A stretch of 64,000 nucleotides of DNA from Bog-159 sp035499555 (GTDB lineage: Bacteria > Acidobacteriota > Terriglobia > Bryobacterales > Bryobacteraceae). Made by a program: the position numbers and the translations under genes. The notes under the pieces were generated by a model, which searched no databases, was not told where the DNA came from, and worked only from the letters and a program-made list of their open reading frames with translations. The stretch's first letter is position 1. The number at the start of each line of letters is the position of its first letter. Positions 51,315 through 60,327 of the stretch are shown here, piece after piece. The DNA is taken from positions 1 through 64,000 of the forward strand of contig DATJYO010000062.1 of assembly GCA_035499555.1 (NCBI GenBank). Reading direction: 5' to 3'.

Positions 51315-52679
51315 TTACTCACCCTGCTCAAACAGCGCCAGGACGCGGGCATAGAGCTCCTCCACGCGCTGTTCGGACCGGGCTTCCGCCGCCAGGCGCA
51401 GGAGCGGCTCGGTATTCGATGCCCGCACGTGGATCCAGGCGTCCGGCAGGATCAGCTTCAGCCCGTCCGAGCGGTCGGCCTCGACGCCCGGAAAGCTCTC
51501 TTCGAGCGCCTGCATCAGCGCGCCGAGGCGGCCGTGTTCGTAGGCCACCTTGCCGAGCTTGCGGTAGAAGCGCGGCAGGCGCGCGGCCAGTGCGGATACC
51601 GTGGCGCCGGTCTCCGCCATGCGCTCCAGCAGGAAGGCCATGCCGGTATAGCTGTCGCGGCACAGGTGCACGGCGGGAAAGATAATGCCTCCATTCGATC
51701 CTTCACCGCCGATCACGGCTTTCACCGCCTGCATCATCTCCACCACGTTAGCTTCGCCGACCGGCGTGCGGTAAACCCGGCGGCCGTGCGCGGCGGCCAC
51801 TTCGTCGATGACGGACGAGGTGGTCAGATTCACCACTACGTCGCCCGGCAGGCGGCGCAGCGCGGCATCCACAGCCAGGGCCAGCACGTCGTCGTTATCC
51901 AGCACATGTCCGGTTTCGTCGGCCACCGCCAGGCGATCGCCATCCGGATCCTGCGCGAAGCCGATCTCGGCGCCGGACCGCCGCACCAGCTCCGAAAGCT
52001 CGCCGAGGGTATCGGGCCGCGGTTCGGCCACTCGCGGGAAAGGCTTGGTGGGATCGACGGAGATGGCATGGAGATCGCAGCCGAGCGTATCGCGCAGGAA
52101 CCCGGACGTCATCAGTGAACCGGCGCCGTTGACCGCGTCGAGCGCCACCCGGAAGCGGCGCTGGCGGATGCGTTCCACGTCCACGTGGCGCAGCACGCGC
52201 TCGATGTGCAGGCGCGGCGGCGCGGCGGGATCCGCGGTAGCACGGCGAATTTCCGCGTTGGCGGCGCGGCGGAACTCACTCTGATGGTACAGGTCCAACA
52301 GTTCGCCGCGCTCGTAGCTGTTGAAGAACAGGCCGTCGGAGTTGAAAAGCTTGAGGGCATTGTACTCCGGCGGATTGTGCGAGGCGGTGATGGCGATACC
52401 GCCGCGCGCGCGGGTGGCTCCCACGTAGATCTGTATGGTCGGCGTGGGCAGAATGCCGACGTCCACCACTTCGCAGCCGGAAGCCAGCAGGCCGCAGGCC
52501 ACGGCGTGGTACAACATCTCGCCGCTCGAACGGGTGTCCCGTCCCACCACCACGCGGCCGCCGCCCACGTAAGTGCCGAAGGCTTGCGCGAAGGCGCAGG
52601 CCAGGCCCGGCGTGAGAAAATCGCCGACCACCCCGCGGATGCCGGATACGCCGATCTTCAGCAAGTGCTCGCGCGGCAT
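51315..52679 (-). CDS. Phosphohexomutase (phosphoglucosamine/phosphomannomutase type), paralogue 1
   Basis: The ATG at 52679 gives 454 residues; an open frame extends upstream antisense-like through the next gene and is not real. All four functional loops are intact: catalytic Ser in ITASHNPPEYNALK, metal loop DPDGDRLAV, sugar-specificity loop GGEGSNGG and phosphate loop RASNTEPLLRL. The N-terminus GVSGIRGVVGDFLT resembles archaeal-type phosphoglucosamine mutases. It interconverts a sugar 6-phosphate and 1-phosphate for cell-wall or surface polysaccharide precursors. Starts sharing one base with the stop of paralogue 2. Confidence 0.9.
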   Translation of the reverse strand: MPREHLLKIGVSGIRGVVGDFLTPGLACAFAQAFGTYVGGGRVVVGRDTRSSGEMLYHAVACGLLASGCEVVDVGILPTPTIQIYVGATRARGGIAITASHNPPEYNALKLFNSDGLFFNSYERGELLDLYHQSEFRRAANAEIRRATADPAAPPRLHIERVLRHVDVERIRQRRFRVALDAVNGAGSLMTSGFLRDTLGCDLHAISVDPTKPFPRVAEPRPDTLGELSELVRRSGAEIGFAQDPDGDRLAVADETGHVLDNDDVLALAVDAALRRLPGDVVVNLTTSSVIDEVAAAHGRRVYRTPVGEANVVEMMQAVKAVIGGEGSNGGIIFPAVHLCRDSYTGMAFLLERMAETGATVSALAARLPRFYRKLGKVAYEHGRLGALMQALEESFPGVEADRSDGLKLILPDAWIHVRASNTEPLLRLAAEARSEQRVEELYARVLALFEQGE

Positions 52680-54052
52680 CAGGCAAAGCTCCTTACTTCT
52701 TCCATCAGGGCGTCGAACAGTTCCCGCGGCGGGTCGCCGCGCTGTTCGCAGATCACGCGCACAATGGGCTCGGTCTGGCTGACGCGCACGTGGAACCAGC
52801 GGCCGGGCCAGTCCACGCGCAGGCCATCGGTGACGTTCACGCGGCCGTCGCCATAGCGCTGGCGCAGATCCATCAACAGCGCCGGGATGCGTTCGGTCAC
52901 CAGCGGCACCTGGCCTTTCAAGATGGAATATCGAGGATAACCGGCCAATACCTGGCTTAGCGTGCGGCCGCTCTCGTGCAGCATGGAAAGCACCGCCAGC
53001 ATGGACGCGATGCCGTCGTAGACGAAGCGGAACTGCGGCATCATGACCGCGCCGGTACCCTCGCCCGCCAGCGCGATCTGTTCGGGACGGTAGGTGGAGA
53101 GAGCATCGATGGCGGCTTGCCGGCCTACCGGCACGCGTACCACTTTGCCCCCGTGACGCGCGGCGATCTCCTCCAGCAGCGCGGTGCTCGAAATATTGCC
53201 GATGATCAGTTTGCCTGTCCCCCGCGGCAGCAGGTAATCCGCCAGCAGGGGCAGCACCAGTTCTTCGGAGACCGGCGTGCCGTCTTCGGCGGCCAGCGCC
53301 ACGCGGTCGGAGTCCACGTCGAAGAGGAAGCCTGCGTCCGCGGCCAGCGGCTTCATCAGCGGCGCCAGTTGCAGCGCCACGGTATCGCTTGTGGTAGACG
53401 GCTCGTGGGCGAAGCTCACGCCTTCGATCTTCTCGTTGATCAGGATGAATCCGGTGCCGAAGCGTTCGTTGGCGCGGCGCAGGATCAGCGATGAGGTGCC
53501 ATTGCAGCAATCCACCAGCACGCGGAACCTGCGCAGCGCATCGAAGTTGTAATTGGCGGCCAGATCGTCGAGGTAACAGTCGATGGCCTGCGGTTCGGGC
53601 GTGACCTGGCCCATCCGGGTCCAGCCGGTAAACGCGAATTTCTTCAGATGGTAGATATCCAGCAGTTCGCCGGCCTCGGCGGTGGAGAGATAGATGCCGT
53701 CGCGGCCGAAGAACTTCACGGCGTTCCACTCCGCGCTGTTGTGGCTGGCGCTGATGGAGGCCCCCCCGGCGGCGTCGCGGCGGCGGATGCTGTGCTGGAT
53801 CACGGGCGTCGGGGCGATGCCCAGATCGATGACGTCATGGCCGCAGGCCATCAATCCCGCGAGCAGGCCCTCGCGGATCATCACACCGCTGGCGCGCGGG
53901 TCTCGTCCTATGACCACCGCGCCGCCGGGCTCCAGAAAAGTGCCGAAGGCGGCGGCGAAGTCCAGGACGTGGGAGGCCGTCAGTCCGGAACCTACCACGC
54001 CACGCAGCCCCACGTGGGAAATACGCAATGACTTGGCGGCTTGAGAAATCAT
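52679..54052 (-). CDS. Phosphohexomutase paralogue 2, divergent loops
   Basis: The 457-residue protein aligns with paralogue 1 along its length: GLRGVVGSGLTASHV, catalytic-Ser loop SISASHNSAEWNAVK, metal loop DVDSDRVAL and phosphate loop RVSQTEPIVRV. The sugar-binding loop reads GEGTGAVMMP instead of GGEGSNGG, suggesting a different substrate or reduced activity; the catalytic serine and metal Asp residues are kept. ATG 54052 overlaps the stop of the CBM9-like gene (4 bases). Tandem duplication followed by divergence is the simplest origin. Confidence 0.86.
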   Translation of the reverse strand: MISQAAKSLRISHVGLRGVVGSGLTASHVLDFAAAFGTFLEPGGAVVIGRDPRASGVMIREGLLAGLMACGHDVIDLGIAPTPVIQHSIRRRDAAGGASISASHNSAEWNAVKFFGRDGIYLSTAEAGELLDIYHLKKFAFTGWTRMGQVTPEPQAIDCYLDDLAANYNFDALRRFRVLVDCCNGTSSLILRRANERFGTGFILINEKIEGVSFAHEPSTTSDTVALQLAPLMKPLAADAGFLFDVDSDRVALAAEDGTPVSEELVLPLLADYLLPRGTGKLIIGNISSTALLEEIAARHGGKVVRVPVGRQAAIDALSTYRPEQIALAGEGTGAVMMPQFRFVYDGIASMLAVLSMLHESGRTLSQVLAGYPRYSILKGQVPLVTERIPALLMDLRQRYGDGRVNVTDGLRVDWPGRWFHVRVSQTEPIVRVICEQRGDPPRELFDALMEEVRSFA

Positions 54053-54741
54053 CGGACCAGCCTCAGGCGGCCGAAGGCTTGCGGCACGTGGAAGGTGGCC
54101 GCGCCGGTAGGCCGCCAGGCGATATATTTGCGGGTCGCGCCGCGCCCCTGACAGCGATAAAAGTTGATGCGCATTTCCAGGCCGGGGGCCGGCGGCCGTT
54201 CGTCGATCGAATGGAGCGGAATGCGCATTTCGGCGTACCAGATTTTACGCGCGGGGTCGATGCGGGCTTTCACCGTGAAGCCCGAGTTCCAGAGCCAGCC
54301 GCCCTCCGGCAGCGGACTCTCGCGGTCGATATCCAGGTCCACCCACTCCCCTTGCGGCGAGACCTCGAACTCCTTGTAGCGGGTGATGCGATTGAAATCG
54401 CTGCCGACGAATACTTCCGCCACATCCCAATCCCAGAGGTGATTGGTCTCGGTGGTTTGAGAAGGGTGCGGCCTCAGGTACAGCTCCTGGTAGGGGCAGA
54501 CGAACAGGAAGTAGACGTTGTCGTGCGTCCAGCGGGACCGGATTTCGGTGCGGTGGCCGGGAACCGCCTCGCCGCGCGCATCGTTGCCGGCGACGATCAC
54601 CGGCTCGTCTTTCCATTGCGGCGCGTCCGGATCGGCGGTCAGGGAAAAATCCGCAGCCGCATAACGGCTGGTAATGACGGCGGGCGCTTGCGCCAGGAGC
54701 GGCACGGCGGCTGCGAGAGATAACAGAAGATTCGGGCTCAC
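54049..54741 (-). CDS. Exported CBM9-like carbohydrate-binding protein
   Basis: The 230-residue protein starts with GTG, overlapping the lipoprotein stop by 4 bases, and has a signal peptide (residues 1-18, ending AQA). The remainder is a single CBM9-like (DOMON-type) beta-sandwich: RTEIRSRWTHDNVYFLF, then NHLWDWDVAEVFVGSDF and the EFEVSPQGEWVDLDIDR block, typical of family-9-like proteins. It probably binds a sugar or polysaccharide in the periplasm or on the surface. The operon with sugar phosphomutases agrees with a carbohydrate theme. Confidence 0.8.
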   Translation of the reverse strand: MSPNLLLSLAAAVPLLAQAPAVITSRYAAADFSLTADPDAPQWKDEPVIVAGNDARGEAVPGHRTEIRSRWTHDNVYFLFVCPYQELYLRPHPSQTTETNHLWDWDVAEVFVGSDFNRITRYKEFEVSPQGEWVDLDIDRESPLPEGGWLWNSGFTVKARIDPARKIWYAEMRIPLHSIDERPPAPGLEMRINFYRCQGRGATRKYIAWRPTGAATFHVPQAFGRLRLVR

Positions 54742-55352
54742 CGCATGGTTTCCAGATACTGACCCGTGCTGGCATCCACGTAGACCGAGAAGTTACTGGT
54801 GCCCACTGACTCACCCCAGATCACGCGCCAGCTCACGTCCGGAAATTTACTGTTGGCCTCCAGCAGAAACATAATGGGCTTGCCGGGATTCTTCTTGTCG
54901 TACTCGGCGCCCTTCTTCAGCGCGGTCTCATACGCCTCGTCGGAATCGTGATGAATGGCGGCCATCGGAAACGGCTTGGTGGGTGCGCTGCCGGACCAGC
55001 TCTGATCGCTGCCGGCGAACACGCCTTTGTGCAGATTGCCTTCGGATTCGACTACGGAATAGGTATAACTCCGCGCCTTGCCCTGGCTGGCGGAAACGAA
55101 GATCGCTTCCCAGGCGGCGGCTTTGCCCGGCACCGCCTTCACTTCCGGCAGCAGAATACTGGTCAGCTTCAGCGGCTGAATATCGGCCGCCCATCCGCGC
55201 GCCGCGATGTACATGTTCTGCAACGCCTGGCGGCCGGTGACAGGCTCAGGCGGCTTTTCTTCGGCCTTCTTCTGGGGCGCCGGCGTTTCGGAGGAACATC
55301 CCATGAGCAGCAGAAGCAGCGTCGAGGCCGTGAACAGCGCGATGTTTTTCAT
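54738..55352 (-). CDS. Lipoprotein of unknown function
   Basis: The 204-residue product has a lipoprotein signal with the lipobox LLMGC at about residues 15-19, followed by a Pro/Glu/Lys linker (residues 22-38) and a globular domain of about 165 residues with the motif WRVIWGESVGTSNFSVYVDA at the end, resembling PepSY-like strands. No known family is certain. It is the first gene of the four-gene operon with CBM9-like and two phosphohexomutase genes; the TG-extended -10 at 55375-55385 is upstream. Confidence 0.75.
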   Translation of the reverse strand: MKNIALFTASTLLLLLMGCSSETPAPQKKAEEKPPEPVTGRQALQNMYIAARGWAADIQPLKLTSILLPEVKAVPGKAAAWEAIFVSASQGKARSYTYSVVESEGNLHKGVFAGSDQSWSGSAPTKPFPMAAIHHDSDEAYETALKKGAEYDKKNPGKPIMFLLEANSKFPDVSWRVIWGESVGTSNFSVYVDASTGQYLETMR

Positions 55353-55374
55353 AGGTTCAATCCCGCGAAGTCAC

Positions 55375-55385
55375 ATTCTAGCAGG
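55375..55385 (-). promoter_or_regulatory. Extended -10 promoter for the lipoprotein operon
   Basis: Minus-strand CCTGCTAGAAT gives TGC-TAGAAT, a TG-extended -10, about 23 bases ahead of the ATG at 55352, implying a leader of about 16 bases. The same 11 bases occur at 44669-44679 and, with one change, at 36484-36494. Confidence 0.5.
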
Positions 55386-55443
55386 CTGATGCGGGACGCA
55401 AATTGCACGCGGGCCGCGGTCTCCCGCGAGATACAATCGGCTG

Positions 55444-56601
55444 GTGACGCCTTCACCAGGCACTGCGCTGGCCGGCTTTCTGCTCTCCGGTTTTCTCTTC
55501 GCGCTGTTGGGCGCCGTGCTGCCGGCATGGGGGTTTTATCGCGATCCGCCGGAATTCGCCGCGGTGGGCACCTACTTCCTGACGCTGGCCTTCGGTGTGA
55601 TTGCGGCCAACCAGGTGGCCGCGTCCATTCTGGCCCGGAAGAATCCGCGATTCCTGCTGGTGTTCGCCTGCTCCCTGGGATGCGCCGGGTTACTGGCCCT
55701 GGCACTGGTCACGCCGCCCGCGACCTGGCTGTGGCGCATACCCGGCCTGGCCGCGCTGGGCCTGGCGGTCGGACTGCTCAACACCGGCCTCTTTCAGGCG
55801 ATCGCAGGCAGCTATCAGCGCGATCCGGCGCGCATGGCGGCGCTGGGCGGCGTCTATTACGGCCTGGGATGCCTGGCCGTCACCCTGCTGGTCGCGGGCA
55901 CTTTCTACGTCTACACGGTGCCGAGCATTCTGATCCTGATGGCCCTGGCCCCGGCCTTGTTCGCGGGCCTCTACGCGCGGATGCGCTGGCAGCCGGCGGC
56001 CGTGCCCCAAGCCGACATCGGCACGGTGTTGCGTGATTTTCGCAGCCTGGGCGCGGTGCTGTTCGCCCTGCTGCTGTTTTTTCAGTTCGGCAATGAATGG
56101 TCGATCGCCGGATGGCTGCCGCTGTTTCTGGTGCGGCGGCTGGGCATCAGTCCGCCGGCGTCGCTGGGATTGCTGGCGCTCTATTGGATGTCGCTGCTGG
56201 TCGGGCGGGTAGGCGCGATTCTGATTCTGCCCAAGGTGCGGCACAGCCGATTGCTGGGAGCCAGCGTGCTGGCGGCTCTGTTCGGGTGCCTGGTGCTGGC
56301 GATGACCAACAATCAATTCGGCGCGGGCACCGGCGTCATGCTGCTGGGCGCCGGTTTTGCGAGCATCTATCCGCTGGTGGCCGAGCGCATCGGCGGACGG
56401 TTCCCCTACTACCATCCGGTTTTTTTCAGCGGCATCTTCTCCTTCGCGCTGTTCGGCGGGCTGATCGCACCCGCTACGCTGGGGTACGCGGCGGCCGCCT
56501 GGGGCATCCGCGTGGTGGTGGTGCTGCCGCTGCTCGGGACCTGTATGGTCGCGGCGCTGGTCGGATTGATCTGGCTCGAGTCGGTAGTGGTGGGCAAGTG
56601 A
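55444..56601 (+). CDS. MFS transporter
   Basis: The 385-residue protein starts at GTG 55444 and has twelve hydrophobic segments. It belongs to the major facilitator superfamily, recognised by the two six-helix halves, a compact central loop around QADIGTVLRDFRSLG (about residue 190), and the RLGISPPASLGLLALYW segment. Motif A is poorly kept, so the subfamily is unclear; it resembles FucP-like sugar transporters in overall layout. The stop overlaps the dacB start, suggesting that they are translated together. Confidence 0.82.
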   Translation: MTPSPGTALAGFLLSGFLFALLGAVLPAWGFYRDPPEFAAVGTYFLTLAFGVIAANQVAASILARKNPRFLLVFACSLGCAGLLALALVTPPATWLWRIPGLAALGLAVGLLNTGLFQAIAGSYQRDPARMAALGGVYYGLGCLAVTLLVAGTFYVYTVPSILILMALAPALFAGLYARMRWQPAAVPQADIGTVLRDFRSLGAVLFALLLFFQFGNEWSIAGWLPLFLVRRLGISPPASLGLLALYWMSLLVGRVGAILILPKVRHSRLLGASVLAALFGCLVLAMTNNQFGAGTGVMLLGAGFASIYPLVAERIGGRFPYYHPVFFSGIFSFALFGGLIAPATLGYAAAAWGIRVVVVLPLLGTCMVAALVGLIWLESVVVGK

Positions 56602-58076
56602 CGCGGTGCGGCCTCTGCGTACTGCTTTGGCTGGCCTGGCCGTTGGCGGGCGCCAGTCCGGCTGCGCGTATCCGCGATTTCCTCAACGCCTCGCCGGTGG
56701 CCCGGACCTCGTTCTGGGGCATCAGCATTGTGGATCTGGAGCACCATCGGGTGGTGTTCGAGCGCAATGCGCAGCGCCTGTTTCTGCCGGCATCGAACGC
56801 CAAGCTATTCACCACGTCCATGGCGTTGATGCGCCTGGGAGCGGATTACCGCTTCCAGACGCGGGTGCTGGCGCCCGCCGCACCGGGACCGGATGGATGC
56901 GTGGATGGGCTGCGCCTGGTGGGCGGCGGAGATCCTAACTTGTCCGGCCGGACCATTCCCTATCGCGTGAATGCGCCTCCCGGCGACCCGCTGGCCGCCA
57001 TCGACGACCTGGCCGGCATGGTGGCCGCGCACGGCGTCCGCTGCGTCACCGGCGACGTGATCGGCGACGACACGGCCTACGTTTGGGAACCGTACCCGGA
57101 GGGCTGGGACGTGGCCGATCCGGTGTGGGATTACGGCGCCGCCGTCAGCGCGCTGTCGATCGATGACAACACCCTGACCGTCACGATCAAGCCGGGTGCA
57201 CACGACGGCGATGGGGCGCAAACTGTTCTGTCGCCGCCAGTGGACTATTACACGATCGACAATCGCGTCCGCAGCGGCGGCGCCGAGCGGCACATCGCGG
57301 TGGATCGCTTGCCTGGGGCGCGCGAGCTGCGGTTGTGGGGCAACTTGCCGCTGGCGGATCCGGGCGACGACGAAGTACTGGGCATCGACGACCCGGCGCT
57401 CTATGCCGCGGCGGCCCTCCGCGCGACGCTGGAACGGCACGGGGTCGTGGTTCATGGCGGCACACGGGCGCGGCACTGCTATCCGTCCGAAGTCGCGGAC
57501 CTGGCCCGCGGGCCCGCCTGCGATGCGCCGGCCGGGGTAGAACTGGCGCGCCACGATTCGGCGCCGCTGATCGAGGATCTGCGGATCACGGACAAGGTCA
57601 GCCAGAATCTGCACGCCGAAATGGCGCTGCTGGCGGTGGCGCGGGCGCGGCGGCAGATCGGCAGCCGCGAGGCGGGGTTGGCCGAATTGCAGGCATTCCT
57701 GGATGAAGCAGGTCTGGATCGCACCGCGTACACTTTCGCGGATGGATCGGGATTATCGCGTCTGGACATGGTCTCCCCCTCGGCTGTGGTTCAGTTGCTG
57801 ACTTATCTTTATAGGTCTTCACTGCGCGGTCCATGGATCGGCCTGCTGCCGGTAGGCGGGCTGGATGGCACGCTGCATGCGCGGTTCTCGGGAGCGCGCA
57901 TGGCGGGAAAGATCTTCGCCAAGACGGGATCGTTGTCGCATGTCAGTGCGCTTTGCGGATATGCACAGGGGAAACACGGCATGCTGGCGTTCTCGATCCT
58001 GGTGAACAATTTCAACCGGCCCATGGGCGACGTGCGGGCGGTGATGGACCATATCTGCGGCCTGATGCTGGATTAG
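56598..58076 (+). CDS. dacB: D-Ala-D-Ala carboxypeptidase/endopeptidase (PBP4 type)
   Basis: The GTG at 56598 overlaps the MFS stop by 4 bases and gives 492 residues with a signal peptide (residues 5-20). Class C PBP motifs are present: S-x-x-K in PASNAKLFTTS (about residue 75), the second block DGSGLSRLD, and KTG in FAKTGSLSHVS, with the large insert domain expected for PBP4 between the first two. It trims peptidoglycan side chains and cross-links in the periplasm. Length is normal. Confidence 0.92.
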   Translation: MTRCGLCVLLWLAWPLAGASPAARIRDFLNASPVARTSFWGISIVDLEHHRVVFERNAQRLFLPASNAKLFTTSMALMRLGADYRFQTRVLAPAAPGPDGCVDGLRLVGGGDPNLSGRTIPYRVNAPPGDPLAAIDDLAGMVAAHGVRCVTGDVIGDDTAYVWEPYPEGWDVADPVWDYGAAVSALSIDDNTLTVTIKPGAHDGDGAQTVLSPPVDYYTIDNRVRSGGAERHIAVDRLPGARELRLWGNLPLADPGDDEVLGIDDPALYAAAALRATLERHGVVVHGGTRARHCYPSEVADLARGPACDAPAGVELARHDSAPLIEDLRITDKVSQNLHAEMALLAVARARRQIGSREAGLAELQAFLDEAGLDRTAYTFADGSGLSRLDMVSPSAVVQLLTYLYRSSLRGPWIGLLPVGGLDGTLHARFSGARMAGKIFAKTGSLSHVSALCGYAQGKHGMLAFSILVNNFNRPMGDVRAVMDHICGLMLD

Positions 58077-58144
58077 AATCGATCCGCGACTTTCTCATGT
58101 CGATTTTCTTTGACTTCACACGTCATCAGGTGGAAGGAGACACG

Positions 58145-58732
58145 ATGACTGCTTTACCGACTGCCGACGTGCAAAAGGCCCTGGAATTCTTCGACCGCAC
58201 GCTCGAACGCATCGTTCAGGCCACACATGGCCTGTCCGAAGCCCAATGGCACTTCGAACCCGCGGTGGACCGCTGGTCGATCGCGCAGATTGTGGAACAC
58301 ATGGTGATCGTCGAAGAGCAGGTGCTGGGACCGCTCCGGGAGCAACTGGCGCAAGCGCCCGCGCCACCGGCGGATCGCGATCATCACCTGGTGGATCGCG
58401 TGGTGATGGAGAGAATCCCGGATCGCTCGATCAAAGCCAGGGGGCCGGACTTCGTCAGGCCCGCGGGGCAGTTACGTCCGCCGGCCGCGCTGGACCGTGT
58501 GTTCCAGAACTATAAGCGGCTGGCCACGCTGTTGGAATCGGCTGCCGATCTGCGCGGCCACATGATGGAAGCCGCGCCGCTGCGGATCGTCACCAGGGGC
58601 GAATTCACCACCATGGATGGATACCAGTGGGCGCTGGCCCTCGCCGCGCACGACGAACGGCATGTCCGCCAGATCCTGGAAGTGCAGGCCGATCCGAATT
58701 ACCCGCAAACCGCGGCGGGTCACAACGCGTAG
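58145..58732 (+). CDS. DinB-family protein
   Basis: The ATG at 58145 has AAGGAG 6-9 bases upstream and gives 195 residues; an ATG at 58097 in frame is less likely. The four-helix DinB/DUF664 fold is indicated by the metal-ligand His in IVEHMVIVEEQ (about residue 51) and the HDERHVRQI motif near the C-terminus (about 170). Members are metal-dependent thiol transferases or of unknown function. It overlaps the next, convergent, gene by 13 bases. Confidence 0.8.
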   Translation: MTALPTADVQKALEFFDRTLERIVQATHGLSEAQWHFEPAVDRWSIAQIVEHMVIVEEQVLGPLREQLAQAPAPPADRDHHLVDRVVMERIPDRSIKARGPDFVRPAGQLRPPAALDRVFQNYKRLATLLESAADLRGHMMEAAPLRIVTRGEFTTMDGYQWALALAAHDERHVRQILEVQADPNYPQTAAGHNA

Positions 58733-60327
58733 ACCAGGTAGGCCGCATTCTCGAACGCCGGCGCGCGGCCCGGCAGCCGGTCGCGGGGCGACAGCACCAG
58801 GTAGTCGATGCCCAGCGCGCGATCGCGGGCGATGTCTTGGGCTTGAAAAGGCGCGGCCAGCACCTGCTGCCACCGCATCCACCATTGTTCGCCGAGGCCG
58901 GCCAGGTAGTTGACCTGCCCGCCGCCTTTCCAGTCGACGTACACGGCGCGCAGGGCTTGGGCGCGAAAGATGCCGGGCTGCAGTTGCTTGCCGGCATCCC
59001 CGAAAAGGAAGACCGCGTCGCGTGGAGTGGAGGCGCGCGCCCAGGCCGAAAGCTGATTCAGCTCAGGCGTGTGCAGGTGGGGATAGGCGCGGATCTGACC
59101 GACTACGGGAACCGCAAAGAAAGCCGCCAACGCCACCGCAGGCAGCGCGGCTGCGCTCCAGCGCGGTCTGCGGTTCTCGGCCCAGGCAGCGAACGCCGCG
59201 GCGGCAGCCAGCATTCCGGCCGCCAGCCAGCAGTTCCAGGATGGAAACCACACCAGCCTGGGGTTGAGCGGCGGCAGCCACGCCAACAGCAACCACGCGC
59301 CGGCTTCCAGAAAGCGGCGCGATTGCGCGGCCAGGATTCCGGCCGCGGCCGCGCAAAACTGCGCCATCACGATGACGAACAGCAGCGCGCGCATCGGCTG
59401 CATCTGCGGCATCAGCGACCAATTCATCCTTTCCAGCAGCAGATACGACAGCGGCACGCTGAGGACACCGGCGATCGGCAGTCCGGCCAGAAAGAACCGC
59501 AAATCCGCCGGCGCCTTCCGGCGGATGCGAGCGTAGGCCAGCAGCGACACGGCGCCCAGGAAGAGATATTGCGGGAGCCAGTCGCGCCACCATTCCGAAA
59601 TCCACGAATACGGCGCGCGCAGGCGCTGCAGGGCTTCCAGGGCGGGTGTAAGCCGACCGAAGAAAAGCTGTGCTTCGGTCGCGCCCTCCTGAAATCGGGC
59701 GGCCACCGAGAGCAGGATGCACGCGGCCACCAGCGGAACAAACGGTTTGAAGCGGCGGCGTGCCATGGCCGGCAACAAGCACACGCCCCAGAACGGCAGC
59801 GCCGTCGGCGGATGGAACAGAAAAGCAGCGGCGCCGGCCGAACCGGCGGCCAGGTCCCGGCGCTGCGCGATCAGCCCGATGGCCAGGAACAGCAGCGGCA
59901 AGGCAAACCCGCGCGGATCGGGCTCGATCTCCATAGTGAGCACGGCAGGTCCGGGCACCGCGGCCCCCAGCGAGATCAGGCCGGATACCAGCAGCGACGC
60001 CGGCGCGGAAAGGCCCAGCGCCGACGCCATCAGAAACAGGCCCCAGATCCCCAGCGCGCGGGTGGCCAGTTGTTCCCCCTCCAGCACCTCGCGGAATCCC
60101 AGGCCGGTGACGCGCGCCAGGGCCCGCGCGGTCTCGTCATACAGCGTAAAAGAGACGTGCGGGCGCTCCACCAGGATGTCCCGCCGCAGCACCGCCGGAT
60201 CGCGCAGGTGCTCCAGGATGGGCGCATAGATCTGGGTATCCTGCTGCAGCCACGTGTGGCCCGGAAACTCGAGCCAGGTGAGCGCGGTGAGGAGCACGAT
60301 TCCCGCCGCCACCGCGAGGCGCTTCAT
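58720..60327 (-). CDS. Polytopic membrane protein of unknown function (glycosyltransferase-like)
   Basis: From ATG 60327 the 535-residue protein has about ten to eleven hydrophobic segments. The first loop after TM1 has HTWLQQDTQIYAPILEHLRD with acidic residues where GT-C transferases keep catalytic Asp, and the C-terminal soluble part contains DAVFLFGDAGKQ and IDYLVLSPRDRL. This layout resembles uncharacterised GT-C membrane proteins, but I would not assign an enzymatic role. The start overlaps the TPR gene stop by 4 bases. Confidence 0.7.
   Translation of the reverse strand: MKRLAVAAGIVLLTALTWLEFPGHTWLQQDTQIYAPILEHLRDPAVLRRDILVERPHVSFTLYDETARALARVTGLGFREVLEGEQLATRALGIWGLFLMASALGLSAPASLLVSGLISLGAAVPGPAVLTMEIEPDPRGFALPLLFLAIGLIAQRRDLAAGSAGAAAFLFHPPTALPFWGVCLLPAMARRRFKPFVPLVAACILLSVAARFQEGATEAQLFFGRLTPALEALQRLRAPYSWISEWWRDWLPQYLFLGAVSLLAYARIRRKAPADLRFFLAGLPIAGVLSVPLSYLLLERMNWSLMPQMQPMRALLFVIVMAQFCAAAAGILAAQSRRFLEAGAWLLLAWLPPLNPRLVWFPSWNCWLAAGMLAAAAAFAAWAENRRPRWSAAALPAVALAAFFAVPVVGQIRAYPHLHTPELNQLSAWARASTPRDAVFLFGDAGKQLQPGIFRAQALRAVYVDWKGGGQVNYLAGLGEQWWMRWQQVLAAPFQAQDIARDRALGIDYLVLSPRDRLPGRAPAFENAAYLVYAL

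Noticed and set aside
52680..53729. 350-codon upstream extension of phosphohexomutase paralogue 1
   Set aside because: The extra part lies in another frame of paralogue 2, is Arg-rich and unlike any mutase; the ATG at 52679 fits the family start.
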